From contig BFEA01000692.1 in NCBI GenBank assembly GCA_003427395.1, forward strand, positions 161,069-191,469: a DNA stretch of 30,401 bases, read 5' to 3'. Positions 11,037 to 19,793 of this stretch are shown here, in pieces. The position numbers were made by a program, and so were the translations under genes. Numbering within the stretch: the first letter of the stretch is position 1; each line of letters opens with the position of its first letter. Source of the DNA: Chara braunii. Taxonomy: Eukaryota > Streptophyta > Charophyceae > Charales > Characeae. The notes beneath the pieces were generated by a model that was given only the letters and a program-made list of their open reading frames with translations, ran no database searches and had not been told where the DNA came from.

Positions 11037-12545
11037 AATTTTATTGTCCTGAAATCAACAATAATAAAATCAGAGTTCAGAAATGGAATAGAAGGGTGCA
11101 AACAAAAACAAAGAAACAAAGAGTGGAAGCACGAAATAGGAGACTAGGGATCAGGTGTAGAGATGACTTGAAAGAAATAGATTAGGGAATGGAAGAAAGA
11201 GCATGAATCAGCCCATAAGAGGGCAACGAAAATGATTTGGAAAATGGAGTACGAAGGGGTCGAAGGATAGCCCTTCAAGTGGAAAACGAAAAAGTAGAAA
11301 GGGGGTGCTAAGTTATAAGTTTCATTCAAACTATGAATTTGACTCAGAAGGGGGGAGTTAGTGTTACTCGTGATTTATTGATTGATTGGGGTGATTTCAG
11401 ATAACTAGGTTGATTGGTATTTTGTTCTTTTATTGTAGTTTTCAATTCGTTTGTGGCTTGAGGCTTGACTTCCCTTTATAAATAGGGGAGGGGGGGAACA
11501 TCATAATTGGAGGTATCTTCGAAGGGAAGGGCGTATATAAATACCTCCCTCTGTCATTCTCTGCTGACGTGTTGTCCCTGTTCCTTTTGGAGCGGAGGTC
11601 TTCTGAATATCAATATCTCCTTCGTGCTGCAAATTTGTCATCAATGCTTGACCACTTCCACCCTCCCTCTTTAGGTCAACCTACAATCCTCAATATCTGA
11701 CTCTATGAGAGCCCAACCATCTTTACACTGAGTCCCCTTCCAGTCTCCTTTCTTTTCCAGATTTGTCCTTCACTGCTGCTGTGCTCTCCTTGTTCCTTTG
11801 TTAGGGCACAAATCACCAGTTACCCTCCTTCTTTTGGTATCTGATTCTATGAGTACCCTACCGGTTTTATACAGAGTCCCCCTCTATTCAACATTATCTG
11901 ATTTGTTGAAACCTTCTATCCTGTTGTCTTTCGTAACCCTATTAGTATCGTAGATCAATCTTCGAATCGCACTTTGACTTGCGAGTCGCACTTTGGATTG
12001 GTTCGTTGACCGCCGGACGTCTTTGTTTCTCGTCACCGCACTGCTCGACAAAACGTCATCTCCTTGATTAGACCTCCCTTCCTCCAGAATAAGTGATCGC
12101 TTTCCCACCCTTCGGTGCCACTCTGGGCTCTTTTCGCCGAAATCCACTGGCTACGTAATGTACCCTCAACCAAGGCCACAGGATCTAGTGGACCACCTTG
12201 TATAAGGTGATAGCTATGGGAAGGACCCCTCGTCACCGCACTGCTCAACAAAACGTCATCTCCTTGATTAGACTTTCATAGTAAATGATCGCTTTCCCAC
12301 ACTTTGGTAGTACTATGGGCTCTCTTCGCTGGAATCCACTGGCTATGGCAGATACAATGTACCCTCAACCATAACCACGGGAGCTAGTAGACCACCATGT
12401 ATAAGGTGATAGCTATGGAATCCTTGTGCGAAACACATCGCTGAATGCTATGTGTCGGATGTTCGTGCCTCGTCAACCTGTGACGTAGCCACCTCCAGCG
12501 CCTCAAGCCACCGCGCGTGCGTCAAGCGCGTCTTCAAGGATGGTC
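11037..12545 (-). promoter_or_regulatory. 5'UTR and presumed internal promoter of LINE-A
   Basis: About 1.5 kb between the ORF1 ATG and the 5' end set by the target-site duplication. It holds two tandem ~200-bp monomers (12029-12420), a weaker pair of repeats about 144 bp apart (from 11694 and 11838, sharing a TATCTGAYTCTATGAG word), and a unique 125-nt tip (12421-12545) containing CTACGTCA on the minus strand. LINEs generally carry an internal promoter at the 5' end, so the function is inferred from position and repeat organisation. Confidence 0.6.
12029..12420 (-). repeat. two tandem ~200-bp monomers in the LINE-A 5'UTR
   Basis: Copy 1 starts at 12029 and copy 2 at 12229, both with CTCGTCACCGCACTGCTC. 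They match along most of their length with scattered substitutions and small indels. Both end with a TATAAGGTGATAGCTATGG block. Copy 1 has a perfect inverted repeat, CACCTT GTAT AAGGTG (12194-12209); copy 2 has a one-base variant. On the minus (sense) strand this gives a TTATACA word in each monomer, a possible TATA-like site. Confidence 0.85.
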
Positions 12546-12561
12546 TCCACAGAGTAAACTT
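12546..12561. repeat. target-site duplication of LINE-A, 5' side
   Basis: TCCACAGAGTAAACTT, identical to 1943-1958. It abuts the 5' end of the minus-strand element. The implied first-strand nick is on the plus strand after AAACTT, before GTATC. Confidence 0.85.
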
Positions 12562-12784
12562 GTATCTGCTCTAAATCCAATTTATCATTACGGCATTGAA
12601 TTTCACGCCTGATTTTCATGCCCTTTTTCGAAATACAATTCCCCAAATAGTCCCCTCGCTAAAATTTTGTAGAGTCATTCTGACATCATCACCATCATCT
12701 GTCTATAAATCAATATTTAGTATTCTTCATCACTATCATCTAACTAGTTGATTTCTCCTCACAGGCTTTATAGTCAGATCTGGC
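12562..12784. other. right flank of LINE-A, AT-rich, no gene
   Basis: AT-rich sequence with a CATCATCACCATCATC stretch and a splice-acceptor-like TTTCTCCTCACAG at about 12757-12769. It shares words with the left flank of LINE-A. No significant open frame. Confidence 0.5.
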
Positions 12785-13640
12785 GAGAAGGTAAGTGGAT
12801 TAAAGGTGGGGCGAGCTCTACTCTACAAAGGAAGCGCAAGGAGGGAGGTGCTAACCTTCGAGGGAGTACAGGCAGACAAGAGGGAGTGTTCTAGTTTGGG
12901 GCTGGGAGAGATCCCAGTGGTGGCAGATTAGGGCACAGCTAGCTTGCGATAATCAGTGAGGGAAACTGATTACTCAAGGGAGTAAAGGAAGAGGAGATGG
13001 CTTTTTCTAGCTAGGGCTGAGGGAATCTAACTGGTTGCAGATCGATTCCGCCCAGCGGGGGCAGCACAAAGAGAGGAGGAGAGGAAGAGGGGGAGAGAGG
13101 CAGGGGAGGAGAGGGGAAGTTGAATCTACATCAAGGATCCTCATCATCAATATCATCATCGAAAGCAGCAGCATCGACATCGTTAGGTTTTTCAAAAAAT
13201 TACTCTGATTGCATATTAGAATATGAGAGAAGGTAAGTGGGAAAGGTGGGGAAAACTGAAACTCTATAAGGGCATCGCAAGGTGGGAAGTGATGCTCTGT
13301 TAGGAGTGGAAGTAGATGGGGGATTGCGCTAATCTAGGGCTGATAATCCAGCGGGGGCAGATTAGGGCAACAGCTTGATTGGGTCATACTTTGGGGGGAA
13401 TGGTAGGACCTAATGGTGAGTACGGCTGTAAGTGGGACTGTCCCAGGTTGGGGCTGAAAAAAGACTACTCATCAGGGAGGTTCATTTCAGCGGAGGCAAC
13501 AAGGGGCGAGAAGGAACAGTGGGGGGAAGAGGAATAGAATCCATATCTACTGACGTCAATCATTATCATCACCACCCTCCTCAGATACGTCATCTGCTGG
13601 GAACTCAACTAAATCAAATCCTTTCTTTTTAGGTATTATT
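12785..13640 (+). repeat. two diverged ~440-bp tandem repeats with donor-like starts
   Basis: Both copies begin GAGAAGGTAAGTGG (GTAAGT at 12791 and 13233, 442 bp apart). They then share, in order, AAAGGTGGGG, CGCAAGG, an AGGGCTG-type word, GGCAGATTAGGGCA (about 12926 and 13365), CAGCGGGGGCAG-type words and a final ATCATCATC-rich end. Each copy contains two related halves. Open frames inside are short and repetitive. The recurring AG|GTAAGT matches a 5' splice-site consensus, but no coding exon can be shown. Confidence 0.6.
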
Positions 13641-14055
13641 ATCAATTTTGCTGATTGTCTGATTGAGTTGTGAATGTGTACTTGCCTAGGTCGAGTTGAT
13701 GCCAGAACGACGCTGACCGGTGCTGGGGCATCGCCCTGTAACCTGAACTTCTAGGAGCTTGAGGTCTTGAAGAGAGATCCCAGATTGCTGAGGGAGGAAG
13801 GCAGTCCACTAATTTGACCAACGGTAACAATCCTGCCGATGATGGTCGGAGCTGGGGCGGGTAGCACTGCCCTGTAACTTAGCTAAATAGAGGGTGTGAG
13901 ACTGGCTAAAGGTGGGATTGATACACAGCACAACATCAGATGACAATTGCTGGAATTGGTAGAAATACCTGAAATTAGGATAGGGTTCCATGTTGTAGTT
14001 CTGAGTAGAGAACATTCTGATTAGCCTTCCTGATCACTTTTCCTTATTGGCTAGT
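13641..14055. other. non-coding, short internal repeats
   Basis: Two copies of a GGGGC...GCCCTGTAAC block lie about 130 bp apart (near 13717 and 13848), each preceded by a GCCRRNR...GGTSGG-like stretch. No open frame resembles a protein. The sequence breaks off at the assembly gap. Confidence 0.5.
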
Positions 14056-15005
14056 NNNNNNNNNNNNNNNNNNNNNNNNNNNNNNNNNNNNNNNNNNNNN
14101 NNNNNNNNNNNNNNNNNNNNNNNNNNNNNNNNNNNNNNNNNNNNNNNNNNNNNNNNNNNNNNNNNNNNNNNNNNNNNNNNNNNNNNNNNNNNNNNNNNNN
14201 NNNNNNNNNNNNNNNNNNNNNNNNNNNNNNNNNNNNNNNNNNNNNNNNNNNNNNNNNNNNNNNNNNNNNNNNNNNNNNNNNNNNNNNNNNNNNNNNNNNN
14301 NNNNNNNNNNNNNNNNNNNNNNNNNNNNNNNNNNNNNNNNNNNNNNNNNNNNNNNNNNNNNNNNNNNNNNNNNNNNNNNNNNNNNNNNNNNNNNNNNNNN
14401 NNNNNNNNNNNNNNNNNNNNNNNNNNNNNNNNNNNNNNNNNNNNNNNNNNNNNNNNNNNNNNNNNNNNNNNNNNNNNNNNNNNNNNNNNNNNNNNNNNNN
14501 NNNNNNNNNNNNNNNNNNNNNNNNNNNNNNNNNNNNNNNNNNNNNNNNNNNNNNNNNNNNNNNNNNNNNNNNNNNNNNNNNNNNNNNNNNNNNNNNNNNN
14601 NNNNNNNNNNNNNNNNNNNNNNNNNNNNNNNNNNNNNNNNNNNNNNNNNNNNNNNNNNNNNNNNNNNNNNNNNNNNNNNNNNNNNNNNNNNNNNNNNNNN
14701 NNNNNNNNNNNNNNNNNNNNNNNNNNNNNNNNNNNNNNNNNNNNNNNNNNNNNNNNNNNNNNNNNNNNNNNNNNNNNNNNNNNNNNNNNNNNNNNNNNNN
14801 NNNNNNNNNNNNNNNNNNNNNNNNNNNNNNNNNNNNNNNNNNNNNNNNNNNNNNNNNNNNNNNNNNNNNNNNNNNNNNNNNNNNNNNNNNNNNNNNNNNN
14901 NNNNNNNNNNNNNNNNNNNNNNNNNNNNNNNNNNNNNNNNNNNNNNNNNNNNNNNNNNNNNNNNNNNNNNNNNNNNNNNNNNNNNNNNNNNNNNNNNNNN
15001 NNNNN
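14056..15005. other. assembly gap of 950 N
   Basis: All bases from 14056 to 15005 are N. Its right edge falls in a CT microsatellite, which probably explains why assembly failed. The true length of the missing sequence is unknown. Any open frame crossing it is an artefact. Confidence 1.

Positions 15006-15066
<61 letters not shown>
15006..15066. repeat. (CT)n microsatellite
   Basis: An uninterrupted CT dinucleotide run of about 61 bases directly borders the gap. It may continue into the missing sequence. Confidence 0.98.
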
Positions 15067-15068
<2 letters not shown>

Positions 15069-15433
15069 GCGCGTGACACATGGCTCTGCCGCGCCACTCA
15101 CGGGGAACGCTGAAGGTGGTAGCTACGATGGAACGGCAGGGGCACGACCGGCTGCGGCCCGGAAATCAAGAGTACCGGTAACCTGTCCTGGGACAGGCTT
15201 TTCCCGGAAAGGCAGAGTACAAGAATTGAAAAAATTTGGGACAGTAGTACCTGGGAACGGACCGAACGAACCGGTACCTGACCCGACACAAGAGCCTATT
15301 ACAAACTACAACCCTGACTCCATTGCCGACCCGAGTTACATCTGCGTTTTTGAACTTCAGGCATGAGAAAGTTACCGCTACCTGTTTTTGTTGCCAATTT
15401 CAAACTGTGATGTGACATTAACGTACTTCCCTC
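15067..15433. other. unassigned sequence between microsatellite and LINE-C
   Basis: A plus-strand frame is open to a TGA at 15366 (about 100 codons: THGSAAPLTGNAEGG...SYICVFELQA) but has no credible start after the microsatellite and matches no known family. A perfect hairpin CCTGTCC TG GGACAGG lies at 15182-15197. Two ACCGGTA(A)CCTG words (near 15174 and 15269) suggest a degenerate repeat. No gene is called. Confidence 0.4.
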
Positions 15434-15883
15434 AATTTTTATATAATAGGAAGGAGAGTCGTCCTATGGGCACTTTGGCGACGAAGATGTATGTATGAAA
15501 TGGAAGGAGCCAGATTTGAAGGCTCGGATCTAACAGCTTCAATCAAGCACCATATCCAAACTGATATCACGGCACAATGGGACAGAGTAAAAGAGAAAAT
15601 TAAACATTTACTCACAGATATCCTTCACCACAGTAAAAAATTCAGCGGCGACTGGCTAGAGGGGACCCCAGGGGGTAAACTGGGAGAAATCGAGTGGAAA
15701 GGGTTTAAGGGGGATGACCAGGGGAGTCTAGTCGGGGTCCCAGATGTTGTGAGGGACTACCGTTTGGTGTTTGGAGATTGGATATCTGTGGACCCATCCT
15801 TTCCTCTTCACCCCCTGTCAGAGTTCCCGGACTTTTTCCCTGCATCATCCTTAAGTCTGGTCCCTTTGAGCTGGTATGGTTAG
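15434..15883 (+). pseudogene. LINE-C: 5'-truncated ORF2 C-terminal tail
   Basis: From about 15434 the frame reads NFYIIGRRVVLWALWRRR and continues to TAG at 15883. It aligns throughout with the ORF2 end of LINE-A: VWAIWRRRC, IQTDI..QWD, GGK.G...WK, DW..VDP..PL, EFPD.FP and a terminal P.SWYG. The whole N-terminal part of ORF2 is missing, the usual result of incomplete reverse transcription. There is no stop in the remaining ~150 codons, so it is better preserved than LINE-A. Divergence from LINE-A indicates a separate but related family. The frame is open but cannot make a working enzyme. Confidence 0.85.
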
Positions 15884-15987
15884 GAGTGAGCAGTTTCTCT
15901 AAAACTTAGGATGAAATTTCAGCTAGTTCATGCCACCAAACTGTAAATAGTACCAGTCCTTAACTTTTTTATCTGGCGCCCTTCCTT
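15884..15987 (+). other. 3'UTR remnant of LINE-C
   Basis: Follows the LINE-C stop. It shares CTAGTTCA and TGGCGCC words with the LINE-A 3'UTR. No poly(A) tail is visible, so the end is either lost or merged with the repeat array that follows. The boundary is approximate. Confidence 0.45.
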
Positions 15988-16008
15988 AAACCACCAGTAC
16001 TTGGCCCA
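15988..16008 (+). repeat. 21-bp inverted repeat, left arm
   Basis: AAACCACCAGTACTTGGCC plus two more bases is the exact reverse complement of 27350-27370. The arms lie about 11.3 kb apart and bracket the A-rich array and LINE-B. Confidence 0.85.
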
Positions 16009-16239
16009 GCTATTGAAGCCGAGCCTGAATATGCCCTGCGCGCCGATTTTTGCCGAGCCAGCCGGGGGCGGGAACCAACATGGGACATTTGATGCTTGGC
16101 ACAGGTACCGCCCTTATTCTGGACCTGCTGCCAGCAGCTGGAATGTAAAGCGGCTATAGTTTTCTTGTTTCCACTCGTGTACATGAAAATGGCCTGGGCA
16201 GAAGAGCATCCAGATCCATCTGGAAAGATCTCGTTGAAT

Positions 16240-16262
16240 GCTCCCCGCCCCTGGCGGGGAGC
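16240..16262. other. perfect 10-bp hairpin with 3-nt loop
   Basis: GCTCCCCGCC (16240-16249), loop CCT, then GGCGGGGAGC (16253-16262). Related sequences at 16556, 27689 and 29437 keep the CTCCCC core and partly keep pairing, so the structure may matter to the repeat family. Confidence 0.8.
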
Positions 16263-16865
16263 AGAAACACAAACAGCCGAGAATCTTGAAAAGGAAAAAA
16301 CAAAAAATAAAAAAAACAAAGGGGAAAAAAGGTACCAAGCTCTGAACGCGATTGCCCTCAGATACATCCGCTGCTGCAGCGAAGTGCAGCCAGATACATT
16401 CTGGAAAGTGCTACGTCACAGTGAAGCCCTGGAATTGAGACGGTTGGCACACATTGAATGCTCCCCAGAAGCACAAACCTTTTGCTGCTATCAGTTGCCT
16501 GTTCAAACTGTTAAAATCTGTACATGGGACGCTGGACCCGATTTCCAGCAGGTGATGCTCCCCACCAATAGATGGAGCCTCTCCCCAGGTGCTAGTGGTG
16601 TCTGCTCTTATCAGCACCACTAACACTGGTGGGGGCGTTCGACAAAAAAAAAAANAAAAAAAAAAAAAAAAAGCACGAGCCGCGATACTGCTTCCAAAAA
16701 AACAAAAAAAAAAACAGAAAACAAAAGAAAACAAAAAAAAACAAAGGGGACTTGGAACCTTTGGCAAGCATTGAATGCTCCATGTGTCTCACGGGGAGCA
16801 GAACCACAAACAGCCGAGATACTGCTTCCAAAAAAAAAAAACGAAAAAAAAACAAAGGGCAAAAG

Positions 16866-16879
16866 AGATACAAAGCTCT
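16866..16879 (+). repeat. probable target-site duplication of LINE-B, 5' side
   Basis: AGATACAAAGCTCT here corresponds to AGATACCAAGCTCT at 26768-26781, with one mismatch. The undisturbed array unit at 26960 continues from these same bases into GAAGGCGATTGGC, so the locus before insertion can be inferred. Confidence 0.7.
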
Positions 16880-18754
16880 ACCACTACTCCTAAGACTATA
16901 TGGAGGGGACCCCTGCAAGCATAGGGCCTCGCAAACGAGGTAATTCATGTTGCCCCCCGGCCCAACAGCGGTAGTCAGAGATGGGGTGGGGCCGCAGGTG
17001 GGGGTCCGGCTAACGCAAAGACCGAGCATTTTGCCAGTAGCTGCGCCTCCCTTTCTCATAGTGAAAGGCGAAAAAGAATTTGAGAGAAGAACATAGTGTA
17101 GTTTAAAAAAAAAAAGGAGCGCGACATAACTAAGAATAGAAATTTCGCCCCGCAAGCACGCATCCTCAACTTTCAAAACACGAAGCGGAAGGAGGTAGGA
17201 AGACGGGAAGATAGGAGAAGGGAACGTACCTCATCGCGCCACGCCCTCGGGCGTGGCCGCCGGCAAGGCAACAGAAGACAAAACGAGACGAGAAGATAAC
17301 TGAGATAAGTTAGGCGGAAGAGAGGGTCCTCGTGAAGGAAGGAAAGGGAAGAGCAGCTAAGATTGGCAAAGGACAAGAGTGACAAGGTCCTACCAGATTC
17401 AAGAAAAGACAATTGAAGGGGAATGAAGTTCGTAGCAAAGGGGGAGAAGAAAAAGGCAACGAAGAAGGGGAGAATGACGGGGGAGAAGTCGACCACTCCT
17501 ATACTATCGAGTGAAAACGCCAGGCAAGAGAAAGTCCAGAAATAGTAGGAAGCGAAAGAGAGCTATTTTTCACTCCCATGCAGTAGTTGAAATCTCGCTC
17601 ACGCGAGAGGAAGCTACACAAGAAGAACTAAGCAGAGAGAGGGGTGAAGAGAGTCGCGCTTTTCCCATCAACTTCGGGCTGCGAGGGAAAAGGGAGCAAT
17701 AACGGGGGAAGTCGCTATAAGCCAAGCCCCCGGGCGCGGCCTTCCGGATCACGAGAAGGGCAAAGCAAACGACAGTAAAGAAGGAAGAGGGTCACAGTGA
17801 AAGGAAGAAAAGGGTAGGGAGACACGCGAAGAAGAGGAAAATTCGAGATTAGTGCAAAGGGAAAGGGAGGACAAACACCATCACGAGTCTTTACTAAGAG
17901 AGGGTAAAGACAACGAAAGGAAGGAAATGGGAAGAGCAGGGGGCGAAGAGAAAGGCTTTACCAATTGAGGAAGGAAGACTCGAAAGCCAGGCAAAAGCTC
18001 TATCAATCAGGACAAGGGGAAGACAAGGCGAGACAGCAACTTCCAAGCTTGTCATGATTACATCCCGAAAGGTGCGAGCAGTCCCTGCCAAGAAAAAAGG
18101 TAAGATTCACGGATCCCCTCTCTAGCCGATCCTCGACTGACCAAAATAAGCTGCGGACAGCGAGAGGGGTGACAAGAGCGAGCGTCCAAATCGGGAGAAC
18201 GACACCACACCAAGGGAACAGTCCCGTCGTCAGCGAATTCACGTCACACACGGTCGATACTGTTATCTAAAAAGGAAGAGGCCAGTGAGGCATTCAAGTC
18301 CGACGAAGAGATCACGGTCCTTAGAGGACCGAAGCCCAACAAGAGAGTGTCTCATAGTAAACGAAACATGAACACCAGTAACACTCCCCCCTAAACTTCC
18401 TCCCTACTGACCCCCACCCCCTTCCCATCACTCTGCATCAGACGACATTTCCGATCTCCACCTCTCACAACATTACCCCCCCTTTACCCCCAACATCTAA
18501 TCCCCATCATTCTCGCCCCCCCCACCCGAACTCACGCACAGGATCCCAAGCCACTCGCACCCTCAGACCCCCTACCCTTCCTCCCCCTTCCCACCCAATT
18601 GTCCCACCCACCATACACCACCCCTTCTCCCCCCCCTTCCAAACCCTACCCACAACCTCTTCGCATACCACCCCCTCACCATCCCTCACCCCCAAAGACC
18701 CCAAATTTTACTTCAAGTCTTCCCCCAACCCCACCCATTAGCATTCATTACCAT

Positions 18755-18798
18755 TTTATTATTATTATTGCTATTAACATTATTATTATTATTATTAT
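18755..18798. repeat. (ATT)n microsatellite
   Basis: Imperfect ATT trinucleotide runs, interrupted by GCT and AAC, at the end of the pyrimidine-rich block of the LINE-B 5'UTR. Confidence 0.9.
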
Positions 18799-19297
18799 GA
18801 TTCATGATTTTATTAGCATTATGATTACTATTATCAACCATCATTAATTAATCAATAATTAAGGTTGGTTATAACTGTTATTTCTCCACTATTAACCCAG
18901 TTTCGATGATTTTATATCATTGGTTCATAACCCTCTATTATCTTCAGTACCATCGCATCAATCAGTGCCTTTATCCCAGTCTTACTAAGCCTATAACGGG
19001 GTGATCTAAGGCGCTCATCAGACACAGGGCTTGATCCCCTAGTGGGGAGGGAAATCTCTGCACAACTTTTTCAAACCTCCCAAGTTCATGATCTGCCGAG
19101 ACAGACATAACCTTCGGCCTTCAGGAACGGAGGCCAAGAGCAGGCAAAAGACCATGGCCACGGGATCTAACGAAGGGACATAATAACATTTGATCTGGAA
19201 CATAACTCCCATCTTCGTGAGAGGAGGCCAAGACAGGACACAGACTCTTCCTCTTCGACACAGGGCAACAGTCCTTTCGGACCGGACACAATCTCAG

Positions 19298-19437
19298 CAT
19301 AAGCCGTTCCCTAAGAAGGGAAGCTAACCACCGCCCAAATTTTTCGCAACCCTCCCTCTCATCTGAACATAAGTCGATCCCCAAGAGGGGAGGGCAAGTG
19401 CTGCCCAATTTTTTCCAGAACCCCCTCACTACCCCCT
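19298..19437 (+). repeat. two ~70-bp tandem repeats in the LINE-B 5'UTR
   Basis: CATAAGCCGTTCCCTAAGA at 19298 and CATAAGTCGATCCCCAAGA at 19368 start two units that share GGGA(G)GG, CCCAA.TTTTT and AACCC(C)TC. A more diverged relative begins near 19028 (GATCCCCTAGTGGGGAGGG). Confidence 0.7.
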
Positions 19438-19793
19438 ACTCCTCATCTCAGAACCACAAACTCTCCGCAGACTCATCACCCTCCTCACACCCCCATGGCA
19501 CACACCAACCACTAAGCTTGACGGGAGTTGAGGAGTCCTCAACACCGTTGGGGGGGGAGCCAAGACTAGCTCTGGAATTGACATCAATCCCAGCCCCCAA
19601 ACAGAAACCAACGGATACTGAGTCCTAACGAGACACTGGACACACCAACACTGACAGTCTGCACCCCGGAGCCCTGCACAACAGATAAACAAGGGACAAG
19701 AAAGACAGACCGTTCGATCAGCAAACAAACCAAACAACAACCCGCGGGGACCACCAAGAAAGGTAGGCAAAGGAAATAATCAAGGGGGAAAAG

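Larger units (their letters stand above)
1959..12545 (-). mobile_element. LINE-A, full-length L1-like non-LTR retrotransposon (decayed)
   Basis: A complete minus-strand LINE of about 10.6 kb. From its 5' end it has a 1.5-kb 5'UTR with tandem ~200-bp monomers, a very long ORF1 with a CCHC knuckle, a 35-nt spacer, ORF2 (AP-type endonuclease, reverse transcriptase, C-terminal zinc finger), a ~285-nt 3'UTR and a 31-nt poly(A) tail. A perfect 16-bp target-site duplication flanks it and fixes both ends. Both ORFs carry many stops and frameshifts, so this copy is dead. The ORF2 motifs place it with plant-type L1 elements. Its great length comes from ORF1 and the 5'UTR. Confidence 0.93.
15988..16865 (+). 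repeat. A-rich tandem repeat array, left part
   Basis: Degenerate units of about 180-190 bp. Each has parts of one plan: ACAAAGGGCAAAAGAGATAC, CAAGCTCTGAACGCGATTGC, CAGATACATCC, CCAGATACATTCTGGAAAGTGC, TTGAATGCTCCCC, GGGGAGCAGAA and CACAAACAGCCGAGATACTG, followed by an A-rich tract. A-rich tracts lie at about 16290-16330, 16644-16671, 16697-16746 and 16829-16860. An ambiguous base (N) sits at 16655. The plan resembles tailed SINE copies inserted head to tail or an A-rich satellite. Open frames here are low-complexity. Confidence 0.65.
16880..19793 (+). promoter_or_regulatory. 5'UTR of LINE-B, strongly strand-asymmetric
   Basis: Three compositional blocks follow a GC-rich start. About 17060-18360 is purine-rich on the plus strand. 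About 18378-18738 is pyrimidine-rich (mostly C). An ATT microsatellite lies at 18755-18798. Then come iterated short repeats (19022-19437). A perfect palindrome GCCACGCCC TC GGGCGTGGC lies at 17238-17257, with a looser relative near 17719. No open frame here looks protein-coding. Internal promoter activity is expected from position but no specific element can be shown. Confidence 0.55.

Noticed and set aside
14034-15366. Very long open frames across 14034-15366 on both strands
   Set aside because: They consist of the N gap plus CT-repeat translations (Arg-Glu or Ser-Leu runs) and have no biological content.
16096-16943. Lys- or Phe-rich open frames in the A-rich array
   Set aside because: They are translations of homopolymer A/T tracts within repeat units.
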